NCBI RefSeq assembly: GCF_000143415.4
Contig: NW_003314313.1
Coordinates: 204,418 to 268,417 of the forward strand
Source: Selaginella moellendorffii
Taxonomy: Eukaryota > Streptophyta > Lycopodiopsida > Selaginellales > Selaginellaceae
Direction: 5' to 3'
Length of the DNA: 64,000 bases
A program made the translations under genes and the position numbers. How positions within the stretch are numbered: position 1 is the first letter of the stretch; every line of letters begins with the position of its first letter. The notes below the pieces were generated by a model. That model searched no databases, was not told the origin of the DNA, and worked only from the letters and a program-made list of their open reading frames with translations. This document shows, in pieces, positions 55,561 to 64,000 of the stretch.

Positions 55561-56271
55561 TCAACTGCTCATACCTTGGGCTTGTGCTACAGCGATCTCA
55601 CCCCCGACCACCTCGGCCCGCTCGCAAAACTGGGCCTTTCCACTCCTCCGGTGGCACTCCATCAGCAGCTTCCTGGTGGTGTTCATCGCATACTCCCAGC
55701 AATTCTTGTCGTGATGGCTGTACTGCGGGTCATGATTCTCCAGAATCCTCATGAGCTCGTGCAGTTCCAGCGGCGTATCCTCACAATCGAAATTCAGCAG
55801 CTTGGCATTGGTATACTCGCCTAGACTGCGAACGAGGGTGATATTGATCCCGCATTCTTCGCCAGGGCCACACTTCTCGGCAAGGAAGAATTGCTCCACG
55901 CCCCCGACGACCAGCACAATCACCAGGAAGTCGTGGTTGATGATCGACTTTGGATTGATGCAGTTAGTGGCGAGGGCGGCTGTTGCTTCGATGGCGCCCT
56001 GCAAGCCCTTGGTCAAGCTCCTGGTGAAGCCGTTTGTGAGGCCGGATTGGCAGTAGACGATGGCACGGAGGAGCGAGGGGCTGGATCGCTCAAGAGCGAC
56101 GAAATCAAGGAGATCCTTGGGCTTGAGATGGTTTCTGATTTCGCCTGGAATTATGGCTGACGAGGAGACCACTCCAAAGCTGTGGAGCAGCGTTTTGCTG
56201 CCATCGTACAAGCCCTGCGCAACATGAGTTGATGTAGAGCTCTTGGCCACCGACTTGGAGATTTTCGACAT
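55561..56271 (-). CDS. Unknown 236-codon protein, array copy 1 (premature stop)
   Basis: MSKISKSVAKSSTSTHVAQG to AQAQGMSS with TGA at 55561. The body has EIRNHLKPKDLLDFVALERS, INHDFLVIVLVVGGVEQFFL, CGINITLVRSLGEYTNAK and HDKNCWEYAMNTTRKLLMEC. Copy 3 reads CGA where this copy has TGA and runs 19 codons further, so this copy is shortened. Pairing of a buried His (NHDFLV) with a later Asn-Cys (KNCWEY) recalls permuted papain-like hydrolases such as LRAT or PPPDE proteins, but this is speculation. No domain recognised with certainty. Confidence 0.7.
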   Translation of the reverse strand: MSKISKSVAKSSTSTHVAQGLYDGSKTLLHSFGVVSSSAIIPGEIRNHLKPKDLLDFVALERSSPSLLRAIVYCQSGLTNGFTRSLTKGLQGAIEATAALATNCINPKSIINHDFLVIVLVVGGVEQFFLAEKCGPGEECGINITLVRSLGEYTNAKLLNFDCEDTPLELHELMRILENHDPQYSHHDKNCWEYAMNTTRKLLMECHRRSGKAQFCERAEVVGGEIAVAQAQGMSS

Positions 56272-56310
56272 TGTTGGAGATGGAGAAACAAAGCTCAGGA
56301 GCTCTCCTGG

Positions 56311-56563
56311 GAAGAAGAACGCGTTTTTCTAGGCGGCAGCCCACACTCCGGATGAGCTCACCGGCGGGTAGAGCCCAGGGAGTGGGGTCGGCGGGAGACT
56401 CGACGTGCTGACTCTCCTTCGGCGCTCCGTCGTTCCCCGCCCTCCGACCGGCGGGTGCGGTCGACACCGTCTGTGGGGCTCGGCACCCCGAAAACCCACC
56501 ACCGTCGTGCTATTGGCCACTGCTTCCAAGGGATTGGGAAGAAGAACGCGTTTCTAGGCGGCA
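56311..56563. repeat. GC-rich segment flanked by short direct repeats
   Basis: About 220 bp rich in CCGGCGGG-type words lies between two copies of GGGAAGAAGAACGCGTTT (near 56311 and 56534), each followed by CTAGGCGGC. The same block occurs inverted at about 57415-57660 and again at about 63160-63415. Confidence 0.8.
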
Positions 56564-56622
56564 AGCGCCAGGAAGCATCGTTTGATGCTAGAAGGTTCCT
56601 CTAGCTAAAACACATTGCTATC
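56505..56622 (-). repeat. Copied divergent promoter/leader of family B member 3, array copy 1
   Basis: Matches 22890-22965 of this window (GTGCTATTGGCCACTGCTTC, then GCGCCAGGAAGCATCGTTTG) with a 20-odd-bp insertion. Longer versions reaching the AT-rich core TAATTTCTCTTTCTCTAGCA occur at 57331-57440 (inverted) and 63362-63508. Confidence 0.85.
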
Positions 56623-56624
56623 TC

Positions 56625-56947
56625 CAGTTTGGGCGTCTTACCAGGTAAAAAACTCTCATTCTTTCCACAACTAAATCATATCTCTTCGTGTCTTCTTCCA
56701 GAAAAATGGTGGACAGCCTTCGCCGGCCATGAGCTTTGATTTCCGTTTCAAGCTATGGTGGATCATTCTCGCGAGTCTCGCCGTCAATATAGCTTGGCAA
56801 AAGGTGGGAATTTTTCCATTCCAGAAGAGAAGAAAAAGAAATTCTCACTTGATAACGTGCGTTCCAGGTCGTAGTGGAAGGCCCACTGGCACGGATTTTA
56901 GCTGCAAAGTATCCCTCAAAGCGACAAAAGCTACACATTTAGAGTAT
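56625..56947 (+). pseudogene. P5B ATPase C-terminal exons, displaced copy
   Basis: Reads [26 protein letters not shown], then GPLARIL-like sequence, corresponding to 15683-15998 of the intact gene but on the plus strand. Two introns are kept. The junction with the leader copy at 56623 is abrupt. Confidence 0.88.
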
Positions 56948-57011
56948 ATTTTTAGAATCGCCAAGAATGTACGGTACCAAAAATTTAAATCTGAAGGGCA
57001 AACGCCATCTT

Positions 57012-57325
57012 GAATTCGTTGGTTAAGCATATATCCTTTTCAAAAGCTCTCTAGAAGTTTACTCACCGTTTAGCTGCACGTCGCTAAGAACTCTCCGAAA
57101 GACAAACGGGGAAATGTTAATCAGTCTCAGGGTCTCATCAATCACCTTCACAGACAGTCAGCAGTCATAAAGAACTCGAAGAAACTTTAGCATACTCTAG
57201 ACATGTATGCGGTCTAGAGTCTAGAGTCTCGAGTCCAGAGTCTAGTCAGGTCTAGTCATGCTCCTGATGCGCCTCTTGTGCACGAGGGGATCCATGTGTA
57301 CTTGCTAGAGAAAGAGAAATTATAT
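57012..57325 (-). pseudogene. P450 fragments, rearranged, inverted copy
   Basis: Minus strand matches 27290-27490 of the P450 (intron-exon-intron including [17 protein letters not shown]) and, separately, 27545-27571 (VHMDPLVHK), in the reverse of their original order. A TCTAGAGTC-type short repeat (about 57205-57255) fills the junction. Confidence 0.85.
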
Positions 57326-57696
57326 ATTTGCGGTCATGACAAATAGCAATGTGTTTTAGCTAGAGGAACCTTCTAGCATCAAACGATGCTTCCTGGCGCT
57401 TGCCGCCTAGAAACGCGTTCTTCTTCCCAATCCCTTGGAAGCAGTGGCCAATAGCACGACGGTGGTGGGTTTTCGGGGTGCCGAGCCCCACAGACGGTGT
57501 CGACCGCACCCGCCGGTCGGAGGGCGGGGAACGACGGAGCGCCGAAGGAGAGTCAGCACGTCGAGTCTCCCGCCGACCCCACTCCCTGGGCTCTACCCGC
57601 CGGTGAGCTCATCCGGAGTGTGGGCTGCCGCCTAGAAAAACGCGTTCTTCTTCCCAGGAGAGCTCCTGAGCTTTGTTTATTGCTCCATCTCCAACA

Positions 57697-58407
57697 ATGT
57701 CGAAAATCTCCAAGTCGGTGGCCAAGAGCTCTACATCAACTCATGTTGCGCAGGGCTTGTACGATGGCAGCAAAACGCTGCTCCACAGCTTTGGAGTGGT
57801 CTCCTCGTCAGCCATAATTCCAGGCGAAATCAGAAACCATCTCAAGCCCAAGGATCTCCTTGATTTCGTCGCTCTTGAGCGATCCAGCCCCTCGCTCCTC
57901 CGTGCCATCGTCTACTGCCAATCCGGCCTCACAAACGGCTTCACCAGGAGCTTGACCAAGGGCTTGCAGGGCGCCATCGAAGCAACAGCCGCCCTCGCCA
58001 CTAACTGCATCAATCCAAAGTCGATCATCAACCACGACTTCCTGGTGATTGTGCTGGTCGTCGGGGGCATGGAGCAATTCTTCCTTGCCGAGAAGTGTGG
58101 CCCTGGCGAAGAATGCGGGATCAATATCACCCTCGTTCGCAGTCTAGGCGAGTATACCAATGCCAAGCTGCTGAATTTCGATTGTGAGGATACGCCGCTG
58201 GAACTGCACGAGCTCATGAGGATTCTGGAGAATCATGACCCGCAGTACAGCCATCACGACAAGAATTGCTGGGAGTATGCGATGAACACCACCAAGAAGC
58301 TGCTGATGGAGTGCCACCGGAGGAGTGGAAAGGCCCAGTTTTGCGAGCGGGCCGAGGTGGTCGGGGGTGAGATCGCTGTAGCACAAGCCCAAGGTATGAG
58401 CAGTTGA
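57697..58407 (+). CDS. Unknown 236-codon protein, array copy 2 (premature stop)
   Basis: Inverted counterpart of the copies at 55561-56271 and 62356-63123, nearly identical in sequence. ATG 57697, TGA 58405-58407 at the same CGA-to-TGA position as copy 1. Differences from copy 3 include GGM for GGV before EQFFL and a 4-bp insertion just before the start (TTTATTGCTCC). Same unassigned domain. Confidence 0.7.
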   Translation: MSKISKSVAKSSTSTHVAQGLYDGSKTLLHSFGVVSSSAIIPGEIRNHLKPKDLLDFVALERSSPSLLRAIVYCQSGLTNGFTRSLTKGLQGAIEATAALATNCINPKSIINHDFLVIVLVVGGMEQFFLAEKCGPGEECGINITLVRSLGEYTNAKLLNFDCEDTPLELHELMRILENHDPQYSHHDKNCWEYAMNTTKKLLMECHRRSGKAQFCERAEVVGGEIAVAQAQGMSS

Positions 58408-58693
58408 AGTTTCAAGGTGTTTGCGCAAGCAATCTCCGCGCTTACTTCCAATACTACTTCTTAGTTGACGACAATCGATATGGTTACACCCTTATAGCCT
58501 TATAGTTATGGTTATGGTTATAGCCTTATGCGGTTTACAAAGAGGTTTCTATTATTGAGGTTTATCATTACGATTTATAATATTAAAGTCATTATAAATG
58601 TTATGGCTTGCTTTGTTTTGGAAATTCAACATAGCATTAATATCTAGAGAAGGAGTACTTGCCCAGCAAATGTTGGGTGGTTTACAGAGAGGT

Positions 58694-59046
58694 TTAATAT
58701 AAAATATCTTTATAAACAGTGTTGATTGTAAAAGCATAAGGATTTTGAGGAAGGAGGTGGCCTTGGTGTGTGGTGTTTTGAATTTTAATTCCAAGTCCAT
58801 GTGGTGATATGCATCTTGATAAAGCCATATAAAGTTACCCATGAGTGAAAATTGGGTGGGGCAAGTAAACTCCAACTCGGTCAAATGTTTGTCCTTGGCA
58901 TTTAGAAATTGTTAAGCAGTAACCTAAACGGATTGGAAATTGTCTTTTGGACATTTTAAACGGAATTTCTGCATTTGATGGTATTAGTGTGATACGTGGG
59001 ATAAAAAATTTTGTCCCTTTAAATTGCCCCATCACAATTTCACACT
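58694..59046 (-). pseudogene. Helitron 2 helicase tail, array copy 2
   Basis: Inverted copy of 54922-55274 with the same TAA at the HGQLY position. Preceded on its outer side by CTAAA (59047-59051), the complement of TTTAG, and then the LTR end, so this copy derives from the already interrupted locus. Confidence 0.88.
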
Positions 59047-59051
59047 CTAAA

Positions 59052-59708
59052 TGTAAGCCACAAATTTTTCATTTCCAATTTGCCAGCTTACCTCGTCTAT
59101 CTGATCAACACCGCCTTGGCTTTAGTTAAGTTCCCTCGCTAAGGTTCCCACCTATGGTATTAACTCTTACTTGGTCATACTTGATTTCAGCTACTCACTA
59201 CACGAGCAACGGAGCGTTAGCCATCTATCCACGGATTCCCAAATCTCTCCCAATCCCCCTCCCCGGGTTAGACTGAACTTAAGGTTCGGCAACACTCCCT
59301 GCAGGCACAAGTAGCTAAGCACACCAAGCCTGCAGATTCCTAACATCCCTTGGTACTACAAGACTTGATCATGGGACCCTTTAAATCCTAAGTCTTGAGT
59401 GCAACACCGGCTTGAGGATGCCGGGGCAAAACACCCTGGCCTCACGGCCTGGTATGGGTACCTCTACCCCCCCCTCCCACTTCCATCCCGAAGGGAAGGT
59501 CCAAGCCCCTAGGAAGGGCGAGGACTAATGAGCCACAAGGTACTCAAGTGGGGCACCACTCCACATGAGCCGGGAGCACCGCAATTAGTTTCTCTTTCAG
59601 GAGTGGGAGTTGCTCTTGAGCACTTCCTTGGATGGCCCCTCCGGCACCAGCCAAATCCATGCTTACTCCCACCCAACGCCCCTCGGTCCCAGTCCCAACC
59701 TCAAGTCA
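59052..59708 (-). repeat. Partial chromovirus LTR, inverted
   Basis: Starts on its inner side with the LTR 3' terminus (TGTAAGCC in plus orientation) and runs to a breakpoint at about 59706-59709, where P5B ATPase sequence begins. Confidence 0.85.
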
Positions 59709-61510
59709 TGATGATGCTCTCGCAATTGTCACAGAGACAGGTATATCCTTCTGCCATGGTTTTTTCTTTCACTAAGGAACGTGTTTTTTCTGTGACCCAG
59801 GTATGTCAACCTCCAAAGGCGAACTGGTTGTGACGATTTTGTACCCTCAAAAGCTCATCTTCAAGTACGATGAGGAGCTCCAAATCGTTGCCTGTCTTCT
59901 TTTTATCTACGCTATCATATGCTTTGTTGTGTCCATATAAAGTTTCAGGTATATATCCATGTTTCTCTATATGAAATCATTTCCGTCTATTGTGGACCAG
60001 AACATGAACGGACAGCAGAGTATTTGGGTGACAAAGTGGATCTACTGTATGTTCATCATAAATCAGATAATGTCGCCACTATTGCCGGTCGCTCTTGAAG
60101 TTGGACAAATTCACGCTCTGGAGAGTTTAAAGGCACGCCTTCTTACCTCCTGTTTCCAGTTCCTTATGTTGTTCTTTCAGAAGCGTGGGGTGTTTTGCCT
60201 CAATCCAAAGCGCATAGGTTATCGCTGGGAAAATACGAGTTTTCTGTTTTGACAAAACTGGGACATTGACAAAAGAGGGACTCGATTTTGTTGGAGTTCA
60301 GAGTGTCGTCACTAACTCCTTTGGACCAGTTTTATCACTTGAAGGTGGTCAAAGAATTGATGATATTGTTTTGCATGGACTTGCCACATGTCATGCTGTT
60401 ACAAAGTTCGGAAAGGACTTGGTTGGAAACCAGGTTGAGGTAAATTTGTAATTTTCGCCAGAAAAGCTTGGATGATCTTTTGTGTGACAGGTGAAAATGT
60501 TCTCAGCTGTGGGATGGAATTTGATAGAGTCCGCAAAGAGTCCCCCAGTCGTTTCAGATGGTTCCGGATCACGGACCTTTAGAATCGTGAGACGAAACGA
60601 GTTTGATCAATCGAGAGCAACAATGAGTGTTGTTGTGGAGGACAACTCTGGAAACTTTCACATCTACTGCAAGGTTCTTGCGTCTAGCATTTGCTCATTA
60701 ATATTTCCGTTCAAGCATGGCAGGGTTCTTTCGAAAAGATTAAGGAGCTGAGCAACGCTCAAAGCCTTCCAGCGGACTACGAGGACAGAGCACGGCTTCA
60801 AGCTCTGCAAGGTTGTTATGTTCTTGGTTTAAGCTACAGGTGCACGCTGTTTCCTCAGTCTTCCATGTTTTGCAGCTGGCTTTTTATACTGTTTTCTTCC
60901 CTGAACCTTGCAGATACCTTGGCCGAGAACTGGCATTTGAAGACATGTTAGCACTACCAAGGAATGAGTTGGAGAAGGACCTATATTTTATATCTCTGGT
61001 CTTGTTTAGGAACGAGCTAAAGCCGGATAGCTCTGCAGCTATTCATTCTCTCAAAGCTGGAAAGGTACGTTGTCTATATTGATTCCGCTGGAGAACGAAA
61101 TGCTCCTGGTCTATAGGTTCGTCCCGTGATGTTTACCGGTGATAATGCTCAATGCGGCCACTATATTGCTAAACAATCTGGTATGTTCTCTACTGACTGT
61201 AAGATACTACTGGCTGATATAACGAACGACAACAGGTTGGTCTTATTCTTTATGAAAGATCTTTCTAACGATAGTTTTGTCTCTGTAGCGTGGTATGGTC
61301 TCCACTGAGTAGTAAAGTGACAACGGGTATAAGCCGCATGACCACCGAAGAACTACTTCAAAGTAGAGCGAGCTTACTTGAGGACGGGACCTTGGAACTT
61401 GCGGTTACGGGTAAAGCTTTTAACGGCTTACAAGAATCCAAGAGAACGGACGACTTACTTCTTTACACACGAATCTTCGCAAGATTCACTCCTTCCGATA
61501 AGATTCATCT
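59709..61510 (+). pseudogene. P5B ATPase middle exons, displaced copy
   Basis: Corresponds to about 17100-18930 of the intact gene, on the plus strand: [93 protein letters not shown] and [13 protein letters not shown]. Introns are kept, several small deletions shift the frame, and both ends join partial LTRs of opposite orientation. Confidence 0.92.
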
Positions 61511-61768
61511 TGTGCCTGCAGGGAGTGTTGCCGAACCTTAAGTTCAGTCTAACCCGGGGAGGGGGATTGGGAGAGATTTGGGAATCCGTGGATAGATGGC
61601 TAACGCTCCGTTGCTCGTGTAGTGAGTAGCTGAAATCAAGTATGACCAAGTAAGAGTTAATACCATAGGTGGGAACCTTAGCGAGGGAACTTAACTAAAG
61701 CCAAGGCGGTGTTGATCAGATAGACGAGGTAAGCTGGCAAATTGGAAATGAAAAATTTGTGGCTTACA
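61511..61768 (+). repeat. Partial chromovirus LTR, last 258 bp
   Basis: Starts at TGTGCCTGCAGGG, joined to the P5B copy through the shared letters CTTGT, and ends CTTACA followed by TTTAG. Pairs as an inverted repeat with 59052-59310. Confidence 0.85.
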
Positions 61769-61773
61769 TTTAG

Positions 61774-62126
61774 AGTGTGAAATTGTGATGGGGCAATTTA
61801 AAGGGACAAAAGTTTTTATCCCACGTATCACACTAATACCATCAAATGCAGAAATTCCGTTTAAAATGTCCAAAAGACAATTTCCAATCCGTTTAGGTTA
61901 CTGCTTAACAATTTCTAAATGCCAAGGACAAACATTTGACCGAGTTGGAGTTTACTTGCCCCACCCAATTTTCACTCATGGGTAACTTTATATGGCTTTA
62001 TCAAGATGCATATCACCACATGGACTTAGAATTAAAATTCAAAACACCACACACCAAGGCCACCTCCTTCCTCAAAATCCTTATGCTTTTACAATCAACA
62101 CTGTTTATAAAGACATTTTATATTAA
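61774..62126 (+). pseudogene. Helitron 2 helicase tail, array copy 3
   Basis: Same content and same internal TAA as copies 1 and 2; keeps the glycine codon GGG before that stop, where copy 1 has GAG. Confidence 0.88.
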
Positions 62127-62355
62127 ACCTCTCTGTAAACCACCCAACATTTGCTGGGCAAGTACTCCTTCTCTAGATATTAGTGCTATGTTGAATTTCC
62201 AAAACAAAGCAAGCCATAACATTTATAATGACTTTAATATTATAAATCGTAATGATAAACCTCAATAATAGAAACCTCTTTGTAAACCACATAAGGCTAT
62301 AACCATAACCATAACTATAAGGCTATAAGGGTGTAACCATATCGATTGTCGTCAA

Positions 62356-63123
62356 CTAAGAAGTAGTATTGGAAGTAAGCGCGGAGATTGCTTGCGCAAA
62401 CACCTTGAAACTTCGACTGCTCATACCTTGGGCTTGTGCTACAGCGATCTCACCCCCGACCACCTCGGCCCGCTCGCAAAACTGGGCCTTTCCACTCCTC
62501 CGGTGGCACTCCATCAGCAGCTTCTTGGTGGTGTTCATCGCATACTCCCAGCAATTCTTGTCGTGATGGCTGTACTGCGGGTCATGATTCTCCAGAATCC
62601 TCATGAGCTCGTGCAGTTCCAGCGGCGTATCCTCACAATCGAAATTCAGCAGCTTGGCATTGGTATACTCGCCTAGACTGCGAACGAGGGTGATATTGAT
62701 CCCGCATTCTTCGCCAGGGCCACACTTCTCGGCAAGGAAGAATTGCTCCACGCCCCCGACGACCAGCACAATCACCAGGAAGTCGTGGTTGATGATCGAC
62801 TTTGGATTGATGCAGTTAGTGGCGAGGGCGGCTGTTGCTTCGATGGCGCCCTGCAAGCCCTTGGTCAAGCTCCTGGTGAAGCCGTTTGTGAGGCCGGATT
62901 GGCAGTAGACGATGGCACGGAGGAGCGAGGGGCTGGATCGCTCAAGAGCGACGAAATCAAGGAGATCCTTGGGCTTGAGATGGTTTCTGATTTCGCCTGG
63001 AATTATGGCTGACGAGGAGACCACTCCAAAGCTGTGGAGCAGCGTTTTGCTGCCATCGTACAAGCCCTGCGCAACATGAGTTGATGTAGAGCTCTTGGCC
63101 ACCGACTTGGAGATTTTCGACAT
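62356..63123 (-). CDS. Unknown 255-codon protein, array copy 3 (full length)
   Basis: Longest of the three copies: MSKISKSVAK start at 63123, shared body, then SSRSFKVFAQAISALTSNTT and TAG/TAA-type stop at 62356. Predicted features: Ser/Thr-rich first 15 residues, a helical middle (TRSLTKGLQGAIEATAALAT), a hydrophobic strand pair around INHDFLVIVLVVGG, two Cys (CGPGEECG) and the HDKNCWEYA block. No transmembrane segment. GC content and codon use look like host genes, not like the AT-rich Helitron, so it is probably a host gene picked up by the array. I cannot name the family. Confidence 0.75.
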   Translation of the reverse strand: MSKISKSVAKSSTSTHVAQGLYDGSKTLLHSFGVVSSSAIIPGEIRNHLKPKDLLDFVALERSSPSLLRAIVYCQSGLTNGFTRSLTKGLQGAIEATAALATNCINPKSIINHDFLVIVLVVGGVEQFFLAEKCGPGEECGINITLVRSLGEYTNAKLLNFDCEDTPLELHELMRILENHDPQYSHHDKNCWEYAMNTTKKLLMECHRRSGKAQFCERAEVVGGEIAVAQAQGMSSRSFKVFAQAISALTSNTTS

Positions 63124-63506
63124 TGTTGGAGATGGAGAAACAAAGCTCAGGAGCTCTCCTGGGAAGAAGAACGCGTTTTTCTAGGCGGCAGCCCACACTC
63201 CGGATGAGCTCACCGGCGGGTAGAGCCCAGGGAGTGGGGTCGGCGGGAGACTCGACGTGCTGACTCTCCTTCGGCGCTCCGTCGTTCCCCGCCCTCCGAC
63301 CGGCGGGTGCGGTCGACACCGTCTGTGGGGCTCGGCACCCCGAAAACCCACCACCGTCGTGCTATTGGCCACTGCTTCCAAGGGATTGGGAAGAAGAACG
63401 CGTTTCTAGGCGGCAAGCGCCAGGAAGCATCGTTTGATGCTAGAAGGTTCCTCTAGCTAAAACACATTGCTATTTGTCATGACCGCAAATATATAATTTC
63501 TCTTTC

Positions 63507-63812
63507 TCTAGCAAGTACACATGGATCCCCTCGTGCACAAGAGGCGCATCAGGAGCATGACTAGACCTGACTAGACTCTGGACTCGAGACTCTAGACTCT
63601 AGACCGCATACATGTCTAGAGTATGCTAAAGTTTCTTCGAGTTCTTTATGACTGCTGACTGTCTGTGAAGGTGATTGATGAGACCCTGAGACTGATTAAC
63701 ATTTCCCCGTTTGTCTTTCGGAGAGTTCTTAGCGACGTGCAGCTAAACGGTGAGTAAACTTCTAGAGAGCTTTTGAAAAGGATATATGCTTAACCAACGA
63801 ATTCAAGATGGC
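63507..63812 (+). pseudogene. P450 fragments, rearranged, copy 2
   Basis: GTACACATGGATCCCCTCGT (from 27545) is followed by a TCTAGA-rich filler and then sequence matching 27296-27490, including the exon [17 protein letters not shown]. Same rearranged order as the inverted copy at 57012-57325. Confidence 0.85.
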
Positions 63813-63817
63813 GTTTG

Positions 63818-64000
63818 CCCTTCAGATTTAAATTTTTGGTACCGTACATTCTTGGCGATTCTAAAAATATACTCTAAATGTGTAGCTTTTGTCGCTTTGA
63901 GGGATACTTTGCAGCTAAAATCCGTGCCAGTGGGCCTTCCACTACGACCTGGAACGCACGTTATCAAGTGAGAATTTCTTTTTCTTCTCTTCTGGAATGG
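63818..64000 (-). pseudogene. P5B ATPase last exon, displaced copy (runs off the window)
   Basis: Matches 15640-15800: last exon [17 protein letters not shown]-like plus intron, orientation as in the intact gene. The TAG of the intact gene reads TTTAGAG here, removing the stop. Joined directly to the P450 piece at about 63813-63817. Confidence 0.85.

Larger units (their letters stand above)
56625..64000. repeat. Large inverted repeat around the displaced P5B fragment
   Basis: Left arm about 56625-59310, right arm 61511-64000 (cut by window end), about 2.5 kb each and highly similar, around a 2.2-kb centre (LTR piece plus P5B middle exons). The left arm also pairs with 54262-56622 in opposite orientation, so three units alternate. 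Confidence 0.9.

Noticed and set aside
56329-56567. Small Arg/Pro-rich chimeric frames in the GC-rich block (also at 57400-57635 and 63181-63416)
   Set aside because: The one that would begin with the family B leader lacks an ATG; GC-rich sequence is open in many frames.
1-64000. CRISPR arrays, operons or bacterial mobile elements
   Set aside because: Spliced plant genes throughout; the repeats seen are LTRs, minisatellites and segmental copies.

Overview
The window looks like nuclear DNA of a lycophyte, most likely Selaginella moellendorffii or a close relative. The evidence is many genes with introns of only about 45-60 bp, plant gene families throughout, two miR156-family hairpins, and a P5B-type ATPase (a family kept in non-seed plants and, as I recall, missing from flowering plants). 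Species assignment is inference. I could run no searches; gene names rest on reading the spliced translations.

Positions 1-30,230 are a gene-dense host block. In order: the last exon of an unknown gene, a NUDT20/24-like Nudix hydrolase, a PEBP-family protein, two miR156-family precursors on the minus strand, a roughly 2.7 kb AT-rich gene desert (7,500-10,232), RNA polymerase III subunit RPC10, a small acylated-protein-like family (three dispersed members), a coiled-coil three-helix membrane family (three genes plus debris), an intact fibrillin/PAP gene and a decayed fibrillin copy, a large P5B ATPase gene, an NQR-type SDR-quinone reductase fusion, a CYP88-like P450, and an aldo-keto reductase that has lost its 5' part. 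A small duplication at 12.2-15.6 kb shows reciprocal loss: each copy kept a different gene.

Positions 31,046-55,320 are nested mobile DNA. Helitron 1 (31,046-36,719) sits in an AT dinucleotide tract and carries PPR and probable WEE1-kinase fragments ahead of a degenerate Rep-helicase. A second Helitron follows; its helicase gene is split by a Ty3/gypsy chromovirus block (39,085-54,916) flanked by the 5-bp duplication TTTAG. Inside that block are a second retroelement (42,092 onward) with two unusual ORFs before gag, a 100-N assembly gap, a near-identical second chromovirus copy, and an inverted truncated LTR.

Positions 54,922-64,000 are a large palindromic array. Three copies of a unit (LTR end, Helitron helicase tail, a 236/255-codon gene of unknown function, a GC-rich segment, and rearranged pieces of genes found upstream in this same window) lie in alternating orientation. 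The pieces come from the divergent promoter near 22.9 kb, the P450 near 27.4 kb, and the P5B ATPase. Introns are kept, so the copying was at DNA level. This locally sourced shuffling array is the most unusual structure in the window.
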